Position numbers and translations under genes: made by a program
From: Lachnospiraceae bacterium
Lineage (GTDB): Bacteria > Bacillota > Clostridia > Lachnospirales > Lachnospiraceae
Assembly: GCA_023663945.1 (NCBI GenBank)
Contig: JAMPGL010000021.1
Coordinates: 1 to 60,671, forward strand
Direction of reading: 5' to 3'
Length of the DNA stretch: 60,671 nucleotides
Shown: in pieces, positions 33,242 through 43,216 of the stretch
How the letters are laid out: the number at the start of each line of letters is the position of its first letter
Numbering within the stretch: the stretch's first letter is position 1
The notes under the pieces: generated by a model
What the model was told of the DNA's origin: nothing
The model's database searches: none
The model's input: only the letters and a program-made list of their open reading frames with translations

Positions 33242-34132
33242 TTATCCGTCAAGATTTCCATGGGCTTCCTTTATAATCCGGCTGATCAGACTGCTTACCT
33301 CTTCCCGGTCAGAATACCCTCCGCCTCTTTCTGCACTTCTATACAGCTCCTCCCTCTCAGATGCCTCGTCCACATCTATGACCTGCTCCGCTCTGCCCGG
33401 ATTCTTTTTGATGTGAAGCAGGTATTCAATATTCCCCTCCGGTCCCTTTATCGGTGAATAATCCAAGTGAAGAATGTCAAATCCCAGATAATCCGCAAAA
33501 TCCATGATTTTACGGACTACTTCCTCATGTACGGACCAGTCTCTGACTACACCCTTTTTGCCTACCTTTTCCCTGCCCGCCTCAAACTGTGGTTTAATCA
33601 GGCATACCATTTCTCCATCCGCTTTCAGCAGCTCCCTTGCCGGGAGCAGAATCTTGGTAAGCGAAATAAAAGAAACGTCCACGGAGGCAAAATCCAGCCG
33701 GTCGGGAATGTCCTCCGGCTGCATATATCTGAAATTTGTTTTTTCCATGCATACCACGCGCTCATCATTCCGCAGCTTCCAGTCCAGCTGTCCATGCCCC
33801 ACATCCACTGCGTACACCCTGCGCGCTCCATTTTGAAGCATACAGTCCGTAAATCCCCCGGTGGAGGCTCCAATGTCCATGCAGATTTTTCTATCCAGCG
33901 TAAGCCCGAACTCATGAACCGCCTTTTCCAGCTTTAACCCTCCGCGGCTGACATATTTTAATGCTTTTCCTTTTACGGTAATCTGTGCCTTATCCGGGTC
34001 AAAAACGGTTCCTGCCTTATCTTCCCTCTGCCCGTCCACAAACACATTTCCTGACATGATGACTGCTTTTGCCTTTTCTCTGGAAGGCGCATACCCTCCC
34101 TGAACAAGCAGAATATCCAATCGCTCTTTCAT
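33242..34132 (-). CDS. tlyA: TlyA family rRNA 2'-O-methyltransferase
   Basis: Methylates rRNA at cytidine 2'-hydroxyls; some members are also called hemolysin A. From the ATG at 34132 it has 296 residues: an S4 RNA-binding domain (about 1-65, KERLDILLVQGGYAPSREKA) and an FtsJ-type methyltransferase (DIGASTGGFTDCMLQNGA, IKPQFEAGREKVGKKGVVRD). The start codon lies one base beyond the dxs stop region, suggesting coupled translation. Confidence 0.92.
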   Translation of the reverse strand: MKERLDILLVQGGYAPSREKAKAVIMSGNVFVDGQREDKAGTVFDPDKAQITVKGKALKYVSRGGLKLEKAVHEFGLTLDRKICMDIGASTGGFTDCMLQNGARRVYAVDVGHGQLDWKLRNDERVVCMEKTNFRYMQPEDIPDRLDFASVDVSFISLTKILLPARELLKADGEMVCLIKPQFEAGREKVGKKGVVRDWSVHEEVVRKIMDFADYLGFDILHLDYSPIKGPEGNIEYLLHIKKNPGRAEQVIDVDEASEREELYRSAERGGGYSDREEVSSLISRIIKEAHGNLDG

Positions 34133-34133
34133 A

Positions 34134-35993
34134 TCAGCCTTCCATTTCCTTTTTGATTCGGTTGATAATGGTCTGCGTGTCAATGCCAATTTCTTTTTCA
34201 AGCATTTCTACATTTCCATGCTCCACATACTCATCCGGTATTGCAATCCGCAAAAGTCTGGTCTGCATTTGAAAGCGGTCCAAAACCTCCCGGACCTTTT
34301 CTCCAAAACCGCCGCTGGCAACATTTTCTTCCATGGTTACCAAAAGATTATGCCCCTGCGCCGCATAGCAGACTGCCTGCTCGTCAATAGGCTTCACAAA
34401 CCTTGCGTTGATGATACTGCACCGAAAGCCCTCTTCTTTTAACTTTGCCCTGACCACTTCCGCCCTTTTGACCATGCTTCCCACTGCAAGAAGACATATC
34501 TCATCTTCCCCATAAATAATTTCCGCCATTCCCATTTCAATAGGCACCCGGTATTCCCGAAGCCCGGAATACGCCTCTCCCCTTGGATAGCGGATTGCTA
34601 TGGGCACTTCATTTGCAAGGGCAAATTTCAGCATATCGGAAAGCTCCCATTTATTCTTAGGCGCCATAATATGCATGCCGGGGATGGATGACAAATAAGA
34701 CAGGTCAAAAATTCCCTGATGAGTCTCCCCGTCGCTTCCCACAAGCCCCGCCCGGTCAATGGCAAAGATAACCGGCAGATTCTGAATGCACACATCATGA
34801 AGAATCTGGTCGTACGCTCTCTGCAAAAAAGAGGAATAGATGGCAACAATCGGCCTCATGCCCCCTGCCGCCAGCCCTGCCGCAAAGGTAACCGCATGTT
34901 CCTCCGCAATTCCCACATCAAAAAACCGATCCGGATACATATTCCGGAAGCGTTTTAATCCGGTGCCGTCAGGCATTGCCGCCGTGATTCCAATCACTCT
35001 CTCGTCTCTTGCCCCCAGCTTTGTCATAATCGTAGAAAAAATATCCGTATAATTTGCCGTTGTCCTTGGCTTGCTTGGAAGCCCCGTCTCAATCTCAAAA
35101 GGCTCCGCTCCGTGGAACCGCGCCGGATGTCGTCTTGCCGGCTCATATCCTCTTCCCTTTTCGGTAATCACATGCACAATGACCGCCTTGCGGATTCTCT
35201 TTGCCTCCTGAAGAACGCGTAATATCTCCGTGATATTATGTCCGTCTACCGGACCTAAATATGTAATTCCAATATCCTCAAAGAACATTCCCGGAACTAC
35301 CAGATGCTTAAAACTGCTCTTCGCCTTCCGGATACTCTCAACCACCTTTTCCCCTTTGGGAATATCCTTCAGCGTGTTATAGACCCCTTCCTTGATATCC
35401 AGGTAAGCGTTCGCCGTCCGCACGTTATTTAAATATTTTGATACGCCGCCCACGTTTTCGGAGATAGACATATTGTTGTCATTGAGCACAATAATAAAAT
35501 TGGTCTCCAACTTCGCCGCATTGTTTAACGCCTCGTACGCCATTCCGCCTGTAAGCGACCCGTCCCCAATCACGGAAACCACTGTGTTTGTCTCTCCCTT
35601 AATGTCCCTTGCTTTTACAAGCCCTAAGCCTGCCGATATGGAGGTGGAGCTGTGTCCGGTATCAAAACAGTCGCAGTCGCTTTCCTTTCTTTTGGGGAAC
35701 CCGCTCATTCCGCCGAACTTGCGGAGATTTTCAAATCCCTCTCTTCTGCCGGTCAACAGCTTATGCGTGTAAGACTGATGCCCCACATCCCAAATCAGCT
35801 TGTCCTTAGGCAGATCCAAAAACAAATGAAGCGCCATAGTAAGCTCCACGGCTCCCAGATTGGATCCTAAATGTCCTCCTGTCTTTGAAATCTTCTCTAT
35901 CAGAAATTCCCGAATCTCACAGGCAAGCTCCTGATATTCTGCGGGATTTAAATTCTTAATATCCCCGACCTTTTTTATCTTGTCAAGCAACAT
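34134..35993 (-). CDS. dxs: 1-deoxy-D-xylulose-5-phosphate synthase
   Basis: First enzyme of the MEP isoprenoid pathway, thiamine-diphosphate dependent. 619 residues with GDGSLTGGMAYEALNNAA and the NDNNMSIS motif for cofactor and metal binding, and the transketolase pyrimidine region (GIAEEHAVTFAAGLAAGG). It lies 40 bases after ispA in a run that couples isoprenoid precursor synthesis to RNA and DNA maintenance genes. Confidence 0.96.
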   Translation of the reverse strand: MLLDKIKKVGDIKNLNPAEYQELACEIREFLIEKISKTGGHLGSNLGAVELTMALHLFLDLPKDKLIWDVGHQSYTHKLLTGRREGFENLRKFGGMSGFPKRKESDCDCFDTGHSSTSISAGLGLVKARDIKGETNTVVSVIGDGSLTGGMAYEALNNAAKLETNFIIVLNDNNMSISENVGGVSKYLNNVRTANAYLDIKEGVYNTLKDIPKGEKVVESIRKAKSSFKHLVVPGMFFEDIGITYLGPVDGHNITEILRVLQEAKRIRKAVIVHVITEKGRGYEPARRHPARFHGAEPFEIETGLPSKPRTTANYTDIFSTIMTKLGARDERVIGITAAMPDGTGLKRFRNMYPDRFFDVGIAEEHAVTFAAGLAAGGMRPIVAIYSSFLQRAYDQILHDVCIQNLPVIFAIDRAGLVGSDGETHQGIFDLSYLSSIPGMHIMAPKNKWELSDMLKFALANEVPIAIRYPRGEAYSGLREYRVPIEMGMAEIIYGEDEICLLAVGSMVKRAEVVRAKLKEEGFRCSIINARFVKPIDEQAVCYAAQGHNLLVTMEENVASGGFGEKVREVLDRFQMQTRLLRIAIPDEYVEHGNVEMLEKEIGIDTQTIINRIKKEMEG

Positions 35994-36033
35994 ATTAAAC
36001 CTTCTTTTCTTCCGTTTTGCTGTTAATGTCCGG

Positions 36034-36933
36034 TTACTTTTCTCTGGTTACCAATGATTCAACCAGCTTAATCAAAAACTCATTCTTATCTTCATAGGAG
36101 TTCAGAATCCCCAGCGCCTCCGCAGACAGCCTGCGGACCTCCTCCCGTGACTTGTCCAGTCCGTGAAGAGCCACGTAAGTAAGTTTTTGATTTCTCTCGT
36201 CGCTTCCCACAGGCTTCCCTAAAACCTCCGTGGTGCTGGTAACATCCAAAATATCATCCTGTATCTGAAAAGCAACTCCAATGTTATATGCCGCACGCTC
36301 CATCCGGGCTACATCCGAAGCATCCGCACCTGCAAGGACAGCGCCGATCATCAGCGCCGCCTGAATCAAAGCCGCCGTCTTATTCTCATGGATAAAAAGG
36401 AGCATCTCCTCCGTTACCTGCGTTCCCGACTCCGCCATAATATCCGCGGTCTGACCTCCGATCATGCCGTAAACTCCGGATTTCCTCCCAAGAATGCGGA
36501 TTGCACACGCCGCGCGGATAAACTCCTTGTCCGTCTTTGCAAGATCAAAAGCGCCCGCCGCTGTTTCAAAGGCAAGATTAAGAAGCCCGTCGCCTGCAAG
36601 CACTGCCATGCCGTCCCCGTAAACCTTCCAAGTGGTTTCCCGTCCCCGGCGGTACTCGTCATTATCCATAGCCGGAAGATCATCGTGCACCAGAGAATAA
36701 TTATGAATCATCTCCAGCGCCGCCATAAAAGGCTCCACCAGCTCTCCCTGTCCGCCAAAAAGAAGAAAACTCTCCTCCATCAGTATGGGGCGCAGTCTCT
36801 TGCCGCCTGCTGATACGCTGTAGTTCATTGCCTTTAAAACCTGACTCTGATATCCGGTCTCTTCGGGCATATACCGCTTAAGCACTGCCTCCGCCCTGCC
36901 TGTTTTTGCTTCCAGCACCTTTTCAAAATTCAT
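36034..36933 (-). CDS. ispA: Farnesyl/geranyl diphosphate synthase (IspA type)
   Basis: Prenyltransferase making C15 (or C20) diphosphates. First Asp-rich motif DDLPAMDND near 90-98, second QDDILDVTS near 228-236 in the 299-residue form. The ATG at 36933 is favoured over 36945 because GGAG lies 6 bases before it, and it then overlaps the xseB stop. The bases before the first motif determine chain length, which cannot be fixed here. Confidence 0.93.
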   Translation of the reverse strand: MNFEKVLEAKTGRAEAVLKRYMPEETGYQSQVLKAMNYSVSAGGKRLRPILMEESFLLFGGQGELVEPFMAALEMIHNYSLVHDDLPAMDNDEYRRGRETTWKVYGDGMAVLAGDGLLNLAFETAAGAFDLAKTDKEFIRAACAIRILGRKSGVYGMIGGQTADIMAESGTQVTEEMLLFIHENKTAALIQAALMIGAVLAGADASDVARMERAAYNIGVAFQIQDDILDVTSTTEVLGKPVGSDERNQKLTYVALHGLDKSREEVRRLSAEALGILNSYEDKNEFLIKLVESLVTREK

Positions 36934-37132
36934 TGCTTTCTCCATCCTCGTTCAGAACCAGAACCTGTTTTTCCACTTTGTCAATTGCCTGATTGCACTT
37001 CTTTAGAAGCTCCATTCCTTCCTTATAAATCTGAAAAGACTTTTCCAGAGAAATATCCTCCTGCTCTAACGCCGTCACGGTCTCTTCCAGCTTAGAAAAC
37101 GCCTCTTCCAGATTCAGATTTTCTTCCTGCAT
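36923..37132 (-). CDS. xseB: Exodeoxyribonuclease VII small subunit
   Basis: 69-residue helical subunit. NLEEAFSKLEETVTALEQ, ISLEKSFQIYKEGMELLKKCN and IDKVEKQV are the family signature. The chosen ATG at 37132 begins 2 bases after xseA ends; it overlaps ispA by 11 bases. Confidence 0.93.
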   Translation of the reverse strand: MQEENLNLEEAFSKLEETVTALEQEDISLEKSFQIYKEGMELLKKCNQAIDKVEKQVLVLNEDGESNEF

Positions 37133-37133
37133 A

Positions 37134-38354
37134 TTATTTTTCTCCCATCTCTCTGTCCGTCCGCCATTTCCGGGTAACAGACGCCTCCAGCATGCCGTTT
37201 TTAACAAAAATGCGGAGCATCTCGCCTAAGGACACCTTATCAATATCGCTGACCGTCCTGCCCTGCCCATCCGCTACATAGGAATAACCCTGATTTAACT
37301 TATCCAACGGAGATAACCCCTTTAACCGCTCAATATAAACAGCAAGCCTGTGCCTGTTGTGCGTTATTTTATTTTTCATTGAGGCTGCAAGCTTATCCTC
37401 AAAGCTTATAAGCATGCTGCGCCTTTCTCTTATTCTGCCCATGGGGCTGTTCATTTTCAGCTTTGCCTCTAATACCTTCAGCGTTTCCCTCTCATAACGC
37501 AGACGCGCCTGCATCTGCCTGAGAAGCGCCGCCTTTATGGATTCCATCCGGGTAAATGTCTGCATCACGTCATAGACAGCCAGCTCCGCCGCCGCCGAAG
37601 GCGTGGGAGCCCGAAGATCCGATACAAAGTCAATCATTGTGGTATCCGTCTCATGTCCCACCGCAGAGATAATGGGAACTCCGCAGTCAAACACAGCCTG
37701 CGCCACCGCTTCCTCATTGAACGCCCAGAGATCCTCGATAGATCCTCCTCCGCGCCCGACAATCATTACATCCACCTGTTTGGCTTCCAGCATTTTAATT
37801 CCCTGGATAATGCTGGGCGCCGCTCCATCCCCCTGCACCACTGCCGGGTACAAAAGGATCTGGACATACGGGTTCCTTCTTGAAGTAATATTGATAATGT
37901 CACGGACTGCCGCCCCGGTTGGCGCTGTCACGACACCGAGAGTCCTGATATATTTGGGGATAGGCTTTTTGTAGCCTGTATCAAACATTCCCTGCTCTTC
38001 GAGCTTTCTTTTCAGCCGTTCAAACTGCTCATAGAGAGCACCCTCCCCATCCGGCTTAATGGACTTGGCATATAACTGGTATTTGCCGTCGCGCTCATAT
38101 ACATCAACCGCCCCCCGGACAATAACCTGCATTCCCTCCGCCATACGGAAGGAAAGTCCGCCGCGATTGCCTGCAAACATCACGCACGCAATGGTTCCCT
38201 TTCCATCCTTTAACGTAAAATAAATATGTCCGGAGGAATGATACTTACAGTTGCTGACCTCTCCCTTAACGGAAAGCTCCTGCAGCAAAAAATCCTGCTC
38301 GAACATATTTTTGATATATGCATTCACCTGTCCGACTGTATAAACATTCTGCAT
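37134..38354 (-). CDS. xseA: Exodeoxyribonuclease VII large subunit
   Basis: Catalytic subunit of the single-strand exonuclease. 406 residues with an N-terminal OB fold (VKGEVSNCKYHSSGHIYFTLKD, near 25-46) and the conserved core VVTAPTGAAVRDII, VGRGGGSIEDLWAFN and SAVGHETDTTMIDFVSD. It lies 12 bases after nusB, the usual partner order. Confidence 0.95.
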   Translation of the reverse strand: MQNVYTVGQVNAYIKNMFEQDFLLQELSVKGEVSNCKYHSSGHIYFTLKDGKGTIACVMFAGNRGGLSFRMAEGMQVIVRGAVDVYERDGKYQLYAKSIKPDGEGALYEQFERLKRKLEEQGMFDTGYKKPIPKYIRTLGVVTAPTGAAVRDIINITSRRNPYVQILLYPAVVQGDGAAPSIIQGIKMLEAKQVDVMIVGRGGGSIEDLWAFNEEAVAQAVFDCGVPIISAVGHETDTTMIDFVSDLRAPTPSAAAELAVYDVMQTFTRMESIKAALLRQMQARLRYERETLKVLEAKLKMNSPMGRIRERRSMLISFEDKLAASMKNKITHNRHRLAVYIERLKGLSPLDKLNQGYSYVADGQGRTVSDIDKVSLGEMLRIFVKNGMLEASVTRKWRTDREMGEK

Positions 38355-38365
38355 ATTTTACCTGC

Positions 38366-38764
38366 CTATGCAAATTTGGCAAGGACACCGTTGATAAACG
38401 CCGGTGAGGAATCCTGTCCAAACTTTTTTGCCAGTTCCACTGCCTCGTTGATTGCAACGCTGGTAGGAACCTCCTCATCATAACGTATCTCATAGACCGC
38501 AAGCCGGAGAATTGTCAGATCCACCTTGCCCATCCGGTCTGTGGTCCATCCTTTTGCTCTTTGGTTTAAGTCCGCATCAATCTCTTCCAACCGCTCCACG
38601 ATCTTATTGAATTTGCCGCCAATCTGAGCACTGTCCTCTTCTTTGGCATGATTCTCCTCATCAGCAAAGAAAAACGCCTCCTGCTGTTCCAGTTCTTCTT
38701 TGGGATTAAATTCCACCCGGAAAAGAAGTTTAAAAATCTGCTCTCGTAATTCTCTTCTGCTCAT
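38366..38764 (-). CDS. nusB: Transcription antitermination factor NusB
   Basis: 132 residues from the ATG at 38764 ([19 protein letters not shown]), the typical family start. The helical bundle includes [30 protein letters not shown] in two pieces near 93-122 and the C-terminal [10 protein letters not shown]. NusB with S10 supports rRNA antitermination. It overlaps nothing and follows asp23 by 14 bases. Confidence 0.94.
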   Translation of the reverse strand: MSRRELREQIFKLLFRVEFNPKEELEQQEAFFFADEENHAKEEDSAQIGGKFNKIVERLEEIDADLNQRAKGWTTDRMGKVDLTILRLAVYEIRYDEEVPTSVAINEAVELAKKFGQDSSPAFINGVLAKFA

Positions 38765-38778
38765 GAACGCCACCTGCA

Positions 38779-39165
38779 TTATTTTTCTTTGATCATGTTC
38801 ACGCCGGCAATCCGCACATCCACATCCGATACTTCCAGCCCGGTCATGCTTTCTACCGTCGTCTTTACCTTTTCCTGTACCTTCTGTGAAACTACGGGGA
38901 TATTGTATCCGTATTCGATAATCAGCGCCAGCTCCGCCTTGACCCTCTTGCCTAATACTTCAACCTTTACGCCCTTTGCCAAATTTTTAACGCCCATCCT
39001 GCTAAGCAGGTCATTACTGATATTTCCTGCCATAGCGGACACGCCTTCCACCTCTGTTGCCGCAAGACCTGCAATCATTGCCACAACATCATCTGCAATT
39101 TTTACAGTTCCAAGATTCTCATCCTCCTGCAAAGTATAGGTGTTCTGTTCATACGTTTTTTCCAT
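38779..39165 (-). CDS. Asp23/Gls24 family envelope stress protein
   Basis: 128-residue cytoplasmic protein of the Asp23/Gls24 (DUF322) family, often anchored to the membrane by a partner: [30 protein letters not shown] and [12 protein letters not shown] near its ends. Precedes nusB, its usual place in Firmicutes. The leader (39166-39267) includes an 8-bp hairpin with CCCACAG arms near 39187-39205. Confidence 0.88.
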   Translation of the reverse strand: MEKTYEQNTYTLQEDENLGTVKIADDVVAMIAGLAATEVEGVSAMAGNISNDLLSRMGVKNLAKGVKVEVLGKRVKAELALIIEYGYNIPVVSQKVQEKVKTTVESMTGLEVSDVDVRIAGVNMIKEK

Positions 39166-39267
39166 GATAATTTCCCTTTCTTTTATCCCACAGTATTCTG
39201 TGGGGAATTGACTGCAAGCCTTATTTGATAATCATACCAAAATTTAATCGTTTTGCCTAGTCCTATT

Positions 39268-40560
39268 CTACAGCCAAAAACTAAGGCTTAACTGCTCTTC
39301 ATTCTCTGCATAGGAAACAGTTCCCCCTTTGGTGTTCAGATACCGGAATATCTTTTGATCCGCTATCAGATGTTTTGTCATCTCATAATAAGTCTGCTCA
39401 TCTGCACATTTCAAGGTGACGTAACCGCTTCCATTCTCATACGCCGTCAAAAAGACCTGCTCTAACAGTTCCTCGTCCACCTGAGTAAAGTACAGCCCTT
39501 CCCTCACGTAATAATTATCCTCCATTGCGCTGCATACCGGAATGTCCACAATCGCGTCAATGGTATGCGTCTTTTCAAGCTGCTGTGTTGTGACGCACAG
39601 ATAATCATAATTGATGGGCGGAATGCTGCCTGCCATCTCGCTGTTTCCTCCTACCATCTGGTAGGAAGCGTCTCCCCATGTAGTATCTACAAAATAATAA
39701 TTTTCATCAAGCCTCACCAGATTCCAGGCATGTCCCTCCCCGCCGGAAACTCTCCCCATAATCAGGGTCGCTTCAATTCCCGCACTGTTTAAAAGATATT
39801 CTGTCGCCTTTGCATAGCCCTGACAGACACTCCTTTTGTGGATAAACACGGAACAGATATTCTGATTGTCCGGCGCCTGTGCATCATATTCCGTTTCCCG
39901 TATAATATACTCATAGATATACTTTACCCTTCCGTAATCGTCCAGAGCCGGATCCATTTCCTGCATGCATTTTGCAACATAAAGGTTAATCTGCTCCTGT
40001 CTTGTTGCCGCCTCGGCGCTGGTCATATTGTAAGCCCCGGAAAAGGTGATTTTCTTTACCTCGTCCCCCAGCGTATATCTGGTAAAGGTATATCCCTCCA
40101 CATAAAAGATCTCTGGATGGTCATTGAGCACGCTTTGAAACGCCCGTTCAATGTGACCCGTGTCCGTGCTCCGAAGCGCAATTCCCTCTCCAAACTGCTT
40201 CAAAATACTCAGGATTTCCACATACGCCGTCTGCTCTTCCTCGGAAAGTCTTTCGTAATGAAAAAGCCCTTTCTGCTGATCCTTTAAAAATAGGATCTCC
40301 TCTTCGGGAACTCCCGGAATATTGTCCACATCCTCATTGCCAATCTCCTTTGGCACGCCCTGATTCCAGACGTGATGCTCAGTCGTAGGCTGCGCTGTCT
40401 CCGGAGCCTCCGTCTTTGCCTCTTCCCTGTCAGCTTCCTGATTATTTAATTGTTCTTCTCTCTCCTGCTTGTCCGGCTCATCCTTAGAATAATCCAGTGT
40501 ACATCCGGAAAGTGCCAGCGCCAGAATACTTACAAGCAGTATGTTCCGTTTCATCTTCAT
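39268..40560 (-). CDS. Lipoprotein with transglutaminase-like domain
   Basis: 430 residues. The lipobox LALALSGC puts the lipidated Cys at residue 20, after which an acidic, Gln/Glu-rich linker extends to about 75. A transglutaminase-like (CNPq/TGc) fold lies at about 220-310 with the catalytic triad visible: Cys in [10 protein letters not shown], His in EGHAWNLV and Asp in FVDTTWGD. Acts outside the membrane, perhaps on peptide crosslinks; substrate unknown. The start codon adjoins the prfC stop, so it is cotranscribed with prfC. Confidence 0.82.
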   Translation of the reverse strand: MKMKRNILLVSILALALSGCTLDYSKDEPDKQEREEQLNNQEADREEAKTEAPETAQPTTEHHVWNQGVPKEIGNEDVDNIPGVPEEEILFLKDQQKGLFHYERLSEEEQTAYVEILSILKQFGEGIALRSTDTGHIERAFQSVLNDHPEIFYVEGYTFTRYTLGDEVKKITFSGAYNMTSAEAATRQEQINLYVAKCMQEMDPALDDYGRVKYIYEYIIRETEYDAQAPDNQNICSVFIHKRSVCQGYAKATEYLLNSAGIEATLIMGRVSGGEGHAWNLVRLDENYYFVDTTWGDASYQMVGGNSEMAGSIPPINYDYLCVTTQQLEKTHTIDAIVDIPVCSAMEDNYYVREGLYFTQVDEELLEQVFLTAYENGSGYVTLKCADEQTYYEMTKHLIADQKIFRYLNTKGGTVSYAENEEQLSLSFWL

Positions 40561-42174
40561 TTAACCACGTCCAAATTCAGAAAGAATCAGCCCCTCATTC
40601 CGTTCCAGCGTCATGCCTACGCTCCACGCATTGACAAATAACAGCAGGGGATTTCCTTTCAGGTCTTTTATTTTTTTCATGTCGGAGGTGCCTGTCAGTC
40701 TGCTTAAATCAATCTCTTTATTTTCAATCCAGCGGATATGCTCGTAAGGCAGCGGCTCCAATTTAATATCAACGTTGTACTCATTTTCAAGCCGGTATTT
40801 CAGCACATCAAACTGCAATACGCCCACCACGCCTACAATAATCTCCTCCAACCCCGTGTTAAACTCCTGAAAAATCTGAATAGCGCCCTCCTGGGCAATC
40901 TGAGTAATTCCCTTTACGAACTGCTTCCGCTTCATGGTATCTACCTGTCTGACCCTTGCGAAATGTTCCGGCGCAAAGGTAGGTATTCCCTCATATTGAA
41001 ACTGCTCTCTGGGCATACACAGCGTATCTCCAATGGAAAAAATCCCCGGATCAAAAACTCCTATGATGTCCCCTGCGTATGCCTCGTCCAAAATCTTCCG
41101 CTCGCTTGCCATAATCTGCTGAGGCTGGGACAGGCGCATCACCTTCCCGCCCTGAACATGCTTAACCTCCATGCTTGCCTCATACCTGCCGGAGCAGATG
41201 CGCATAAACGCGATCCTGTCCCGATGCGCTTTATTCATATTTGCCTGTATCTTGAATACAAAGGCTGAAAATTCGTTTTCGGTCGGCGAAATCACTCCAA
41301 TATCCGCTTTGCGCGGCAGCGGCGTTGTGGTCATTTCAAGAAAGTGCTGTAGGAAAAATTCCACTCCAAAATTGGTCAGGGCAGAGCCAAAGAAAACCGG
41401 AGTCAGTTCACCGGCGCGGATCCTTTCAAGGTCATACTCTGCGCTTGCGCCATCCAAAAGTTCAATCTCATCGGTCAAAAGCTCCTCTGCCTCCCTGCCG
41501 ATGACGGAAAGAAGCCTCTCCTCGTCAGAAAGAGGAATCCGCTCTGTCTCCCCTTCCTTTGTCCCCTTTTCGGTATCGGAATAGGTAAGCACGCACTGGT
41601 TGTCCCTGTCATAGACACCCTTAAAACGCTTTCCGGAACCAATAGGCCAATTGATCGGGCAGGTAGCTATCCCCAGCTCCTTCTCTATCTCATCTAACAG
41701 TTCAAAGGTATCGTTTGCATCTCTGTCCATCTTATTAATAAAGGTAAAAATGGGAATCTTGCGCATAACGCACACCTTAAAAAGCTTCCGCGTCTGCGCC
41801 TCCACTCCCTTGGATGCGTCTATAACCATCACGGCGGAATCCGCCGCCATAAGCGTTCGGTAAGTGTCCTCCGAAAAGTCCTGATGCCCCGGAGTGTCCA
41901 GAATATTAATACAAAATCCGCCGTATTCAAATTGGAGCACGGATGACGTGACGGAAATTCCTCTCTCCTTTTCAATCTCCATCCAGTCGGAAACCGCATG
42001 TCTTGCCGTTGCCTTCCCCTTTACGCTGCCCGCTAAATTGATTGCTCCCCCGTATAAAAGAAACTTTTCCGTTAGTGTTGTTTTGCCGGCATCCGGGTGA
42101 GAGATAATGGCAAATGTTCTTCTCCTGTTTATTTCCTGTTCAAAATTACTCACTGATTTATCCTCCAAGTTCAT
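40561..42174 (-). CDS. prfC: Peptide chain release factor 3
   Basis: GTPase that recycles RF1/RF2. 537 residues; G1 SHPDAGKT at 25-32, G3 DTPGHQDFSEDTYR, G4 NKMDRD, and the RF3-specific C-terminal region. The downstream lipoprotein gene follows without a gap. Confidence 0.95.
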   Translation of the reverse strand: MNLEDKSVSNFEQEINRRRTFAIISHPDAGKTTLTEKFLLYGGAINLAGSVKGKATARHAVSDWMEIEKERGISVTSSVLQFEYGGFCINILDTPGHQDFSEDTYRTLMAADSAVMVIDASKGVEAQTRKLFKVCVMRKIPIFTFINKMDRDANDTFELLDEIEKELGIATCPINWPIGSGKRFKGVYDRDNQCVLTYSDTEKGTKEGETERIPLSDEERLLSVIGREAEELLTDEIELLDGASAEYDLERIRAGELTPVFFGSALTNFGVEFFLQHFLEMTTTPLPRKADIGVISPTENEFSAFVFKIQANMNKAHRDRIAFMRICSGRYEASMEVKHVQGGKVMRLSQPQQIMASERKILDEAYAGDIIGVFDPGIFSIGDTLCMPREQFQYEGIPTFAPEHFARVRQVDTMKRKQFVKGITQIAQEGAIQIFQEFNTGLEEIIVGVVGVLQFDVLKYRLENEYNVDIKLEPLPYEHIRWIENKEIDLSRLTGTSDMKKIKDLKGNPLLLFVNAWSVGMTLERNEGLILSEFGRG

Positions 42175-42458
42175 TCCTGTCTGCTCAGCCGGTTCCCGGC
42201 ATGTATATGTGCTTATAGGAGCGCATACTCTATAAAAACGTACACTCTATAAAAGCGTATGCCCTACGGAAGCAGATGCTCATAGAAGCATATCACAAAC
42301 CGCCAAAATAATAAAGTCAAAATCCTTTATCAGCGCCGGTTCGATAAGGCGCGGATAAATTATTTCTGTGTAATGCCGGTCAGTCCGGAAACAGGCATCG
42401 GCGCAGACAATTGGACTCTCGTAATAGAATACCACATTTAAAAAAATATATCACCTAT
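42175..42458. other. Intergenic region with diverged inverted repeats
   Basis: No gene is seen. From 42219 to about 42292 there is a run of short, imperfect hairpins: GCATAC near 42223 faces GTATGC near 42257, with ACTCTATAAAA repeated twice between, and ATGCT/AGCAT arms follow. The remainder has no clear promoter of the prfC run; TTGACT near 42313 has no good -10 at 17 bases. Confidence 0.45.
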
Positions 42459-43202
42459 TTATTCCTGTGAGGACAGGGTGCTGATCACAATCGCTTCCGG
42501 CGCCACCCCTGTTTTGCGTATGATAATATCCTCGATCTGCGCCCGCTGGGCTTCTGACAGATCCGCCGTTCCAACCACCACATCCACGGTATCGTCCGTA
42601 ATGCTTACCACCACATCATCAAATCCCTTGCTTTCAAGAAGGATTTCCGCCGCGGTTTCCTTTTCTGCTATGTCGGTAATCGTAATCATATTATCTACGG
42701 CTTCCTGCTTTTGTTCCTCTCCAATATTCACATTGTTGATAATCTCCAAGAGCGTTTCTTTATTTCTTGCTCTGGTCTGCTCCTTCAAGAGGCGTGCGCC
42801 GGAAAGGGTATCAAGCCCTGAGGTTGAAGTAAAGACAGCTTCTCCCGGAACCTCCCCGTCAGACAATTGATTTTCCAGATTCTGCGCCATCTGATCCGCC
42901 ATCGCCTCATCCATTGTCTCATCCAGATAGTTTTCCTGTTGAAGAACCACATCCGAATCAAGACTTTCAATCTCTCCGTACTGTGCCTGCTCCATATCCT
43001 CATCGGATATTTCAAACAGCGCCGCCACCTCCGGGTCTTCTTCCGTGCCGGTCTGCCCCGTGTAGGCAATCCCGTCTGCTCCCGTGGTCATAATCTCCTC
43101 TTCGGTAATTCTGGTGCCGGCAAAATTCAGGTATCCCGCAACTGCGATCATAATCGCCAGCGCCGTAATCATGATCTGATTCTTTTTCACCATATTCTTC
43201 AA
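42459..43202 (-). CDS. spoIIIAH: Stage III sporulation protein AH
   Basis: Mother-cell component of the SpoIIIAH-SpoIIQ channel. 247 residues: membrane helix (about 8-28) then an acidic linker and a C-terminal YscJ/FliF-like ring domain (about 145-240). The start is probably a TTG at 43202, 8 bases after GGAG; the ATG at 43193 is 17 bases away. Last gene of the complete spoIIIA operon. Confidence 0.9.
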   Translation of the reverse strand: MKNMVKKNQIMITALAIMIAVAGYLNFAGTRITEEEIMTTGADGIAYTGQTGTEEDPEVAALFEISDEDMEQAQYGEIESLDSDVVLQQENYLDETMDEAMADQMAQNLENQLSDGEVPGEAVFTSTSGLDTLSGARLLKEQTRARNKETLLEIINNVNIGEEQKQEAVDNMITITDIAEKETAAEILLESKGFDDVVVSITDDTVDVVVGTADLSEAQRAQIEDIIIRKTGVAPEAIVISTLSSQE

Positions 43203-43216
43203 TCCCGTATCTCCTT

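Noticed and set aside
39187-39205. Terminator between asp23 and the lipoprotein gene
   Set aside because: A stem with CCCACAG arms exists, but no T run follows on the minus strand; treated only as a leader hairpin.
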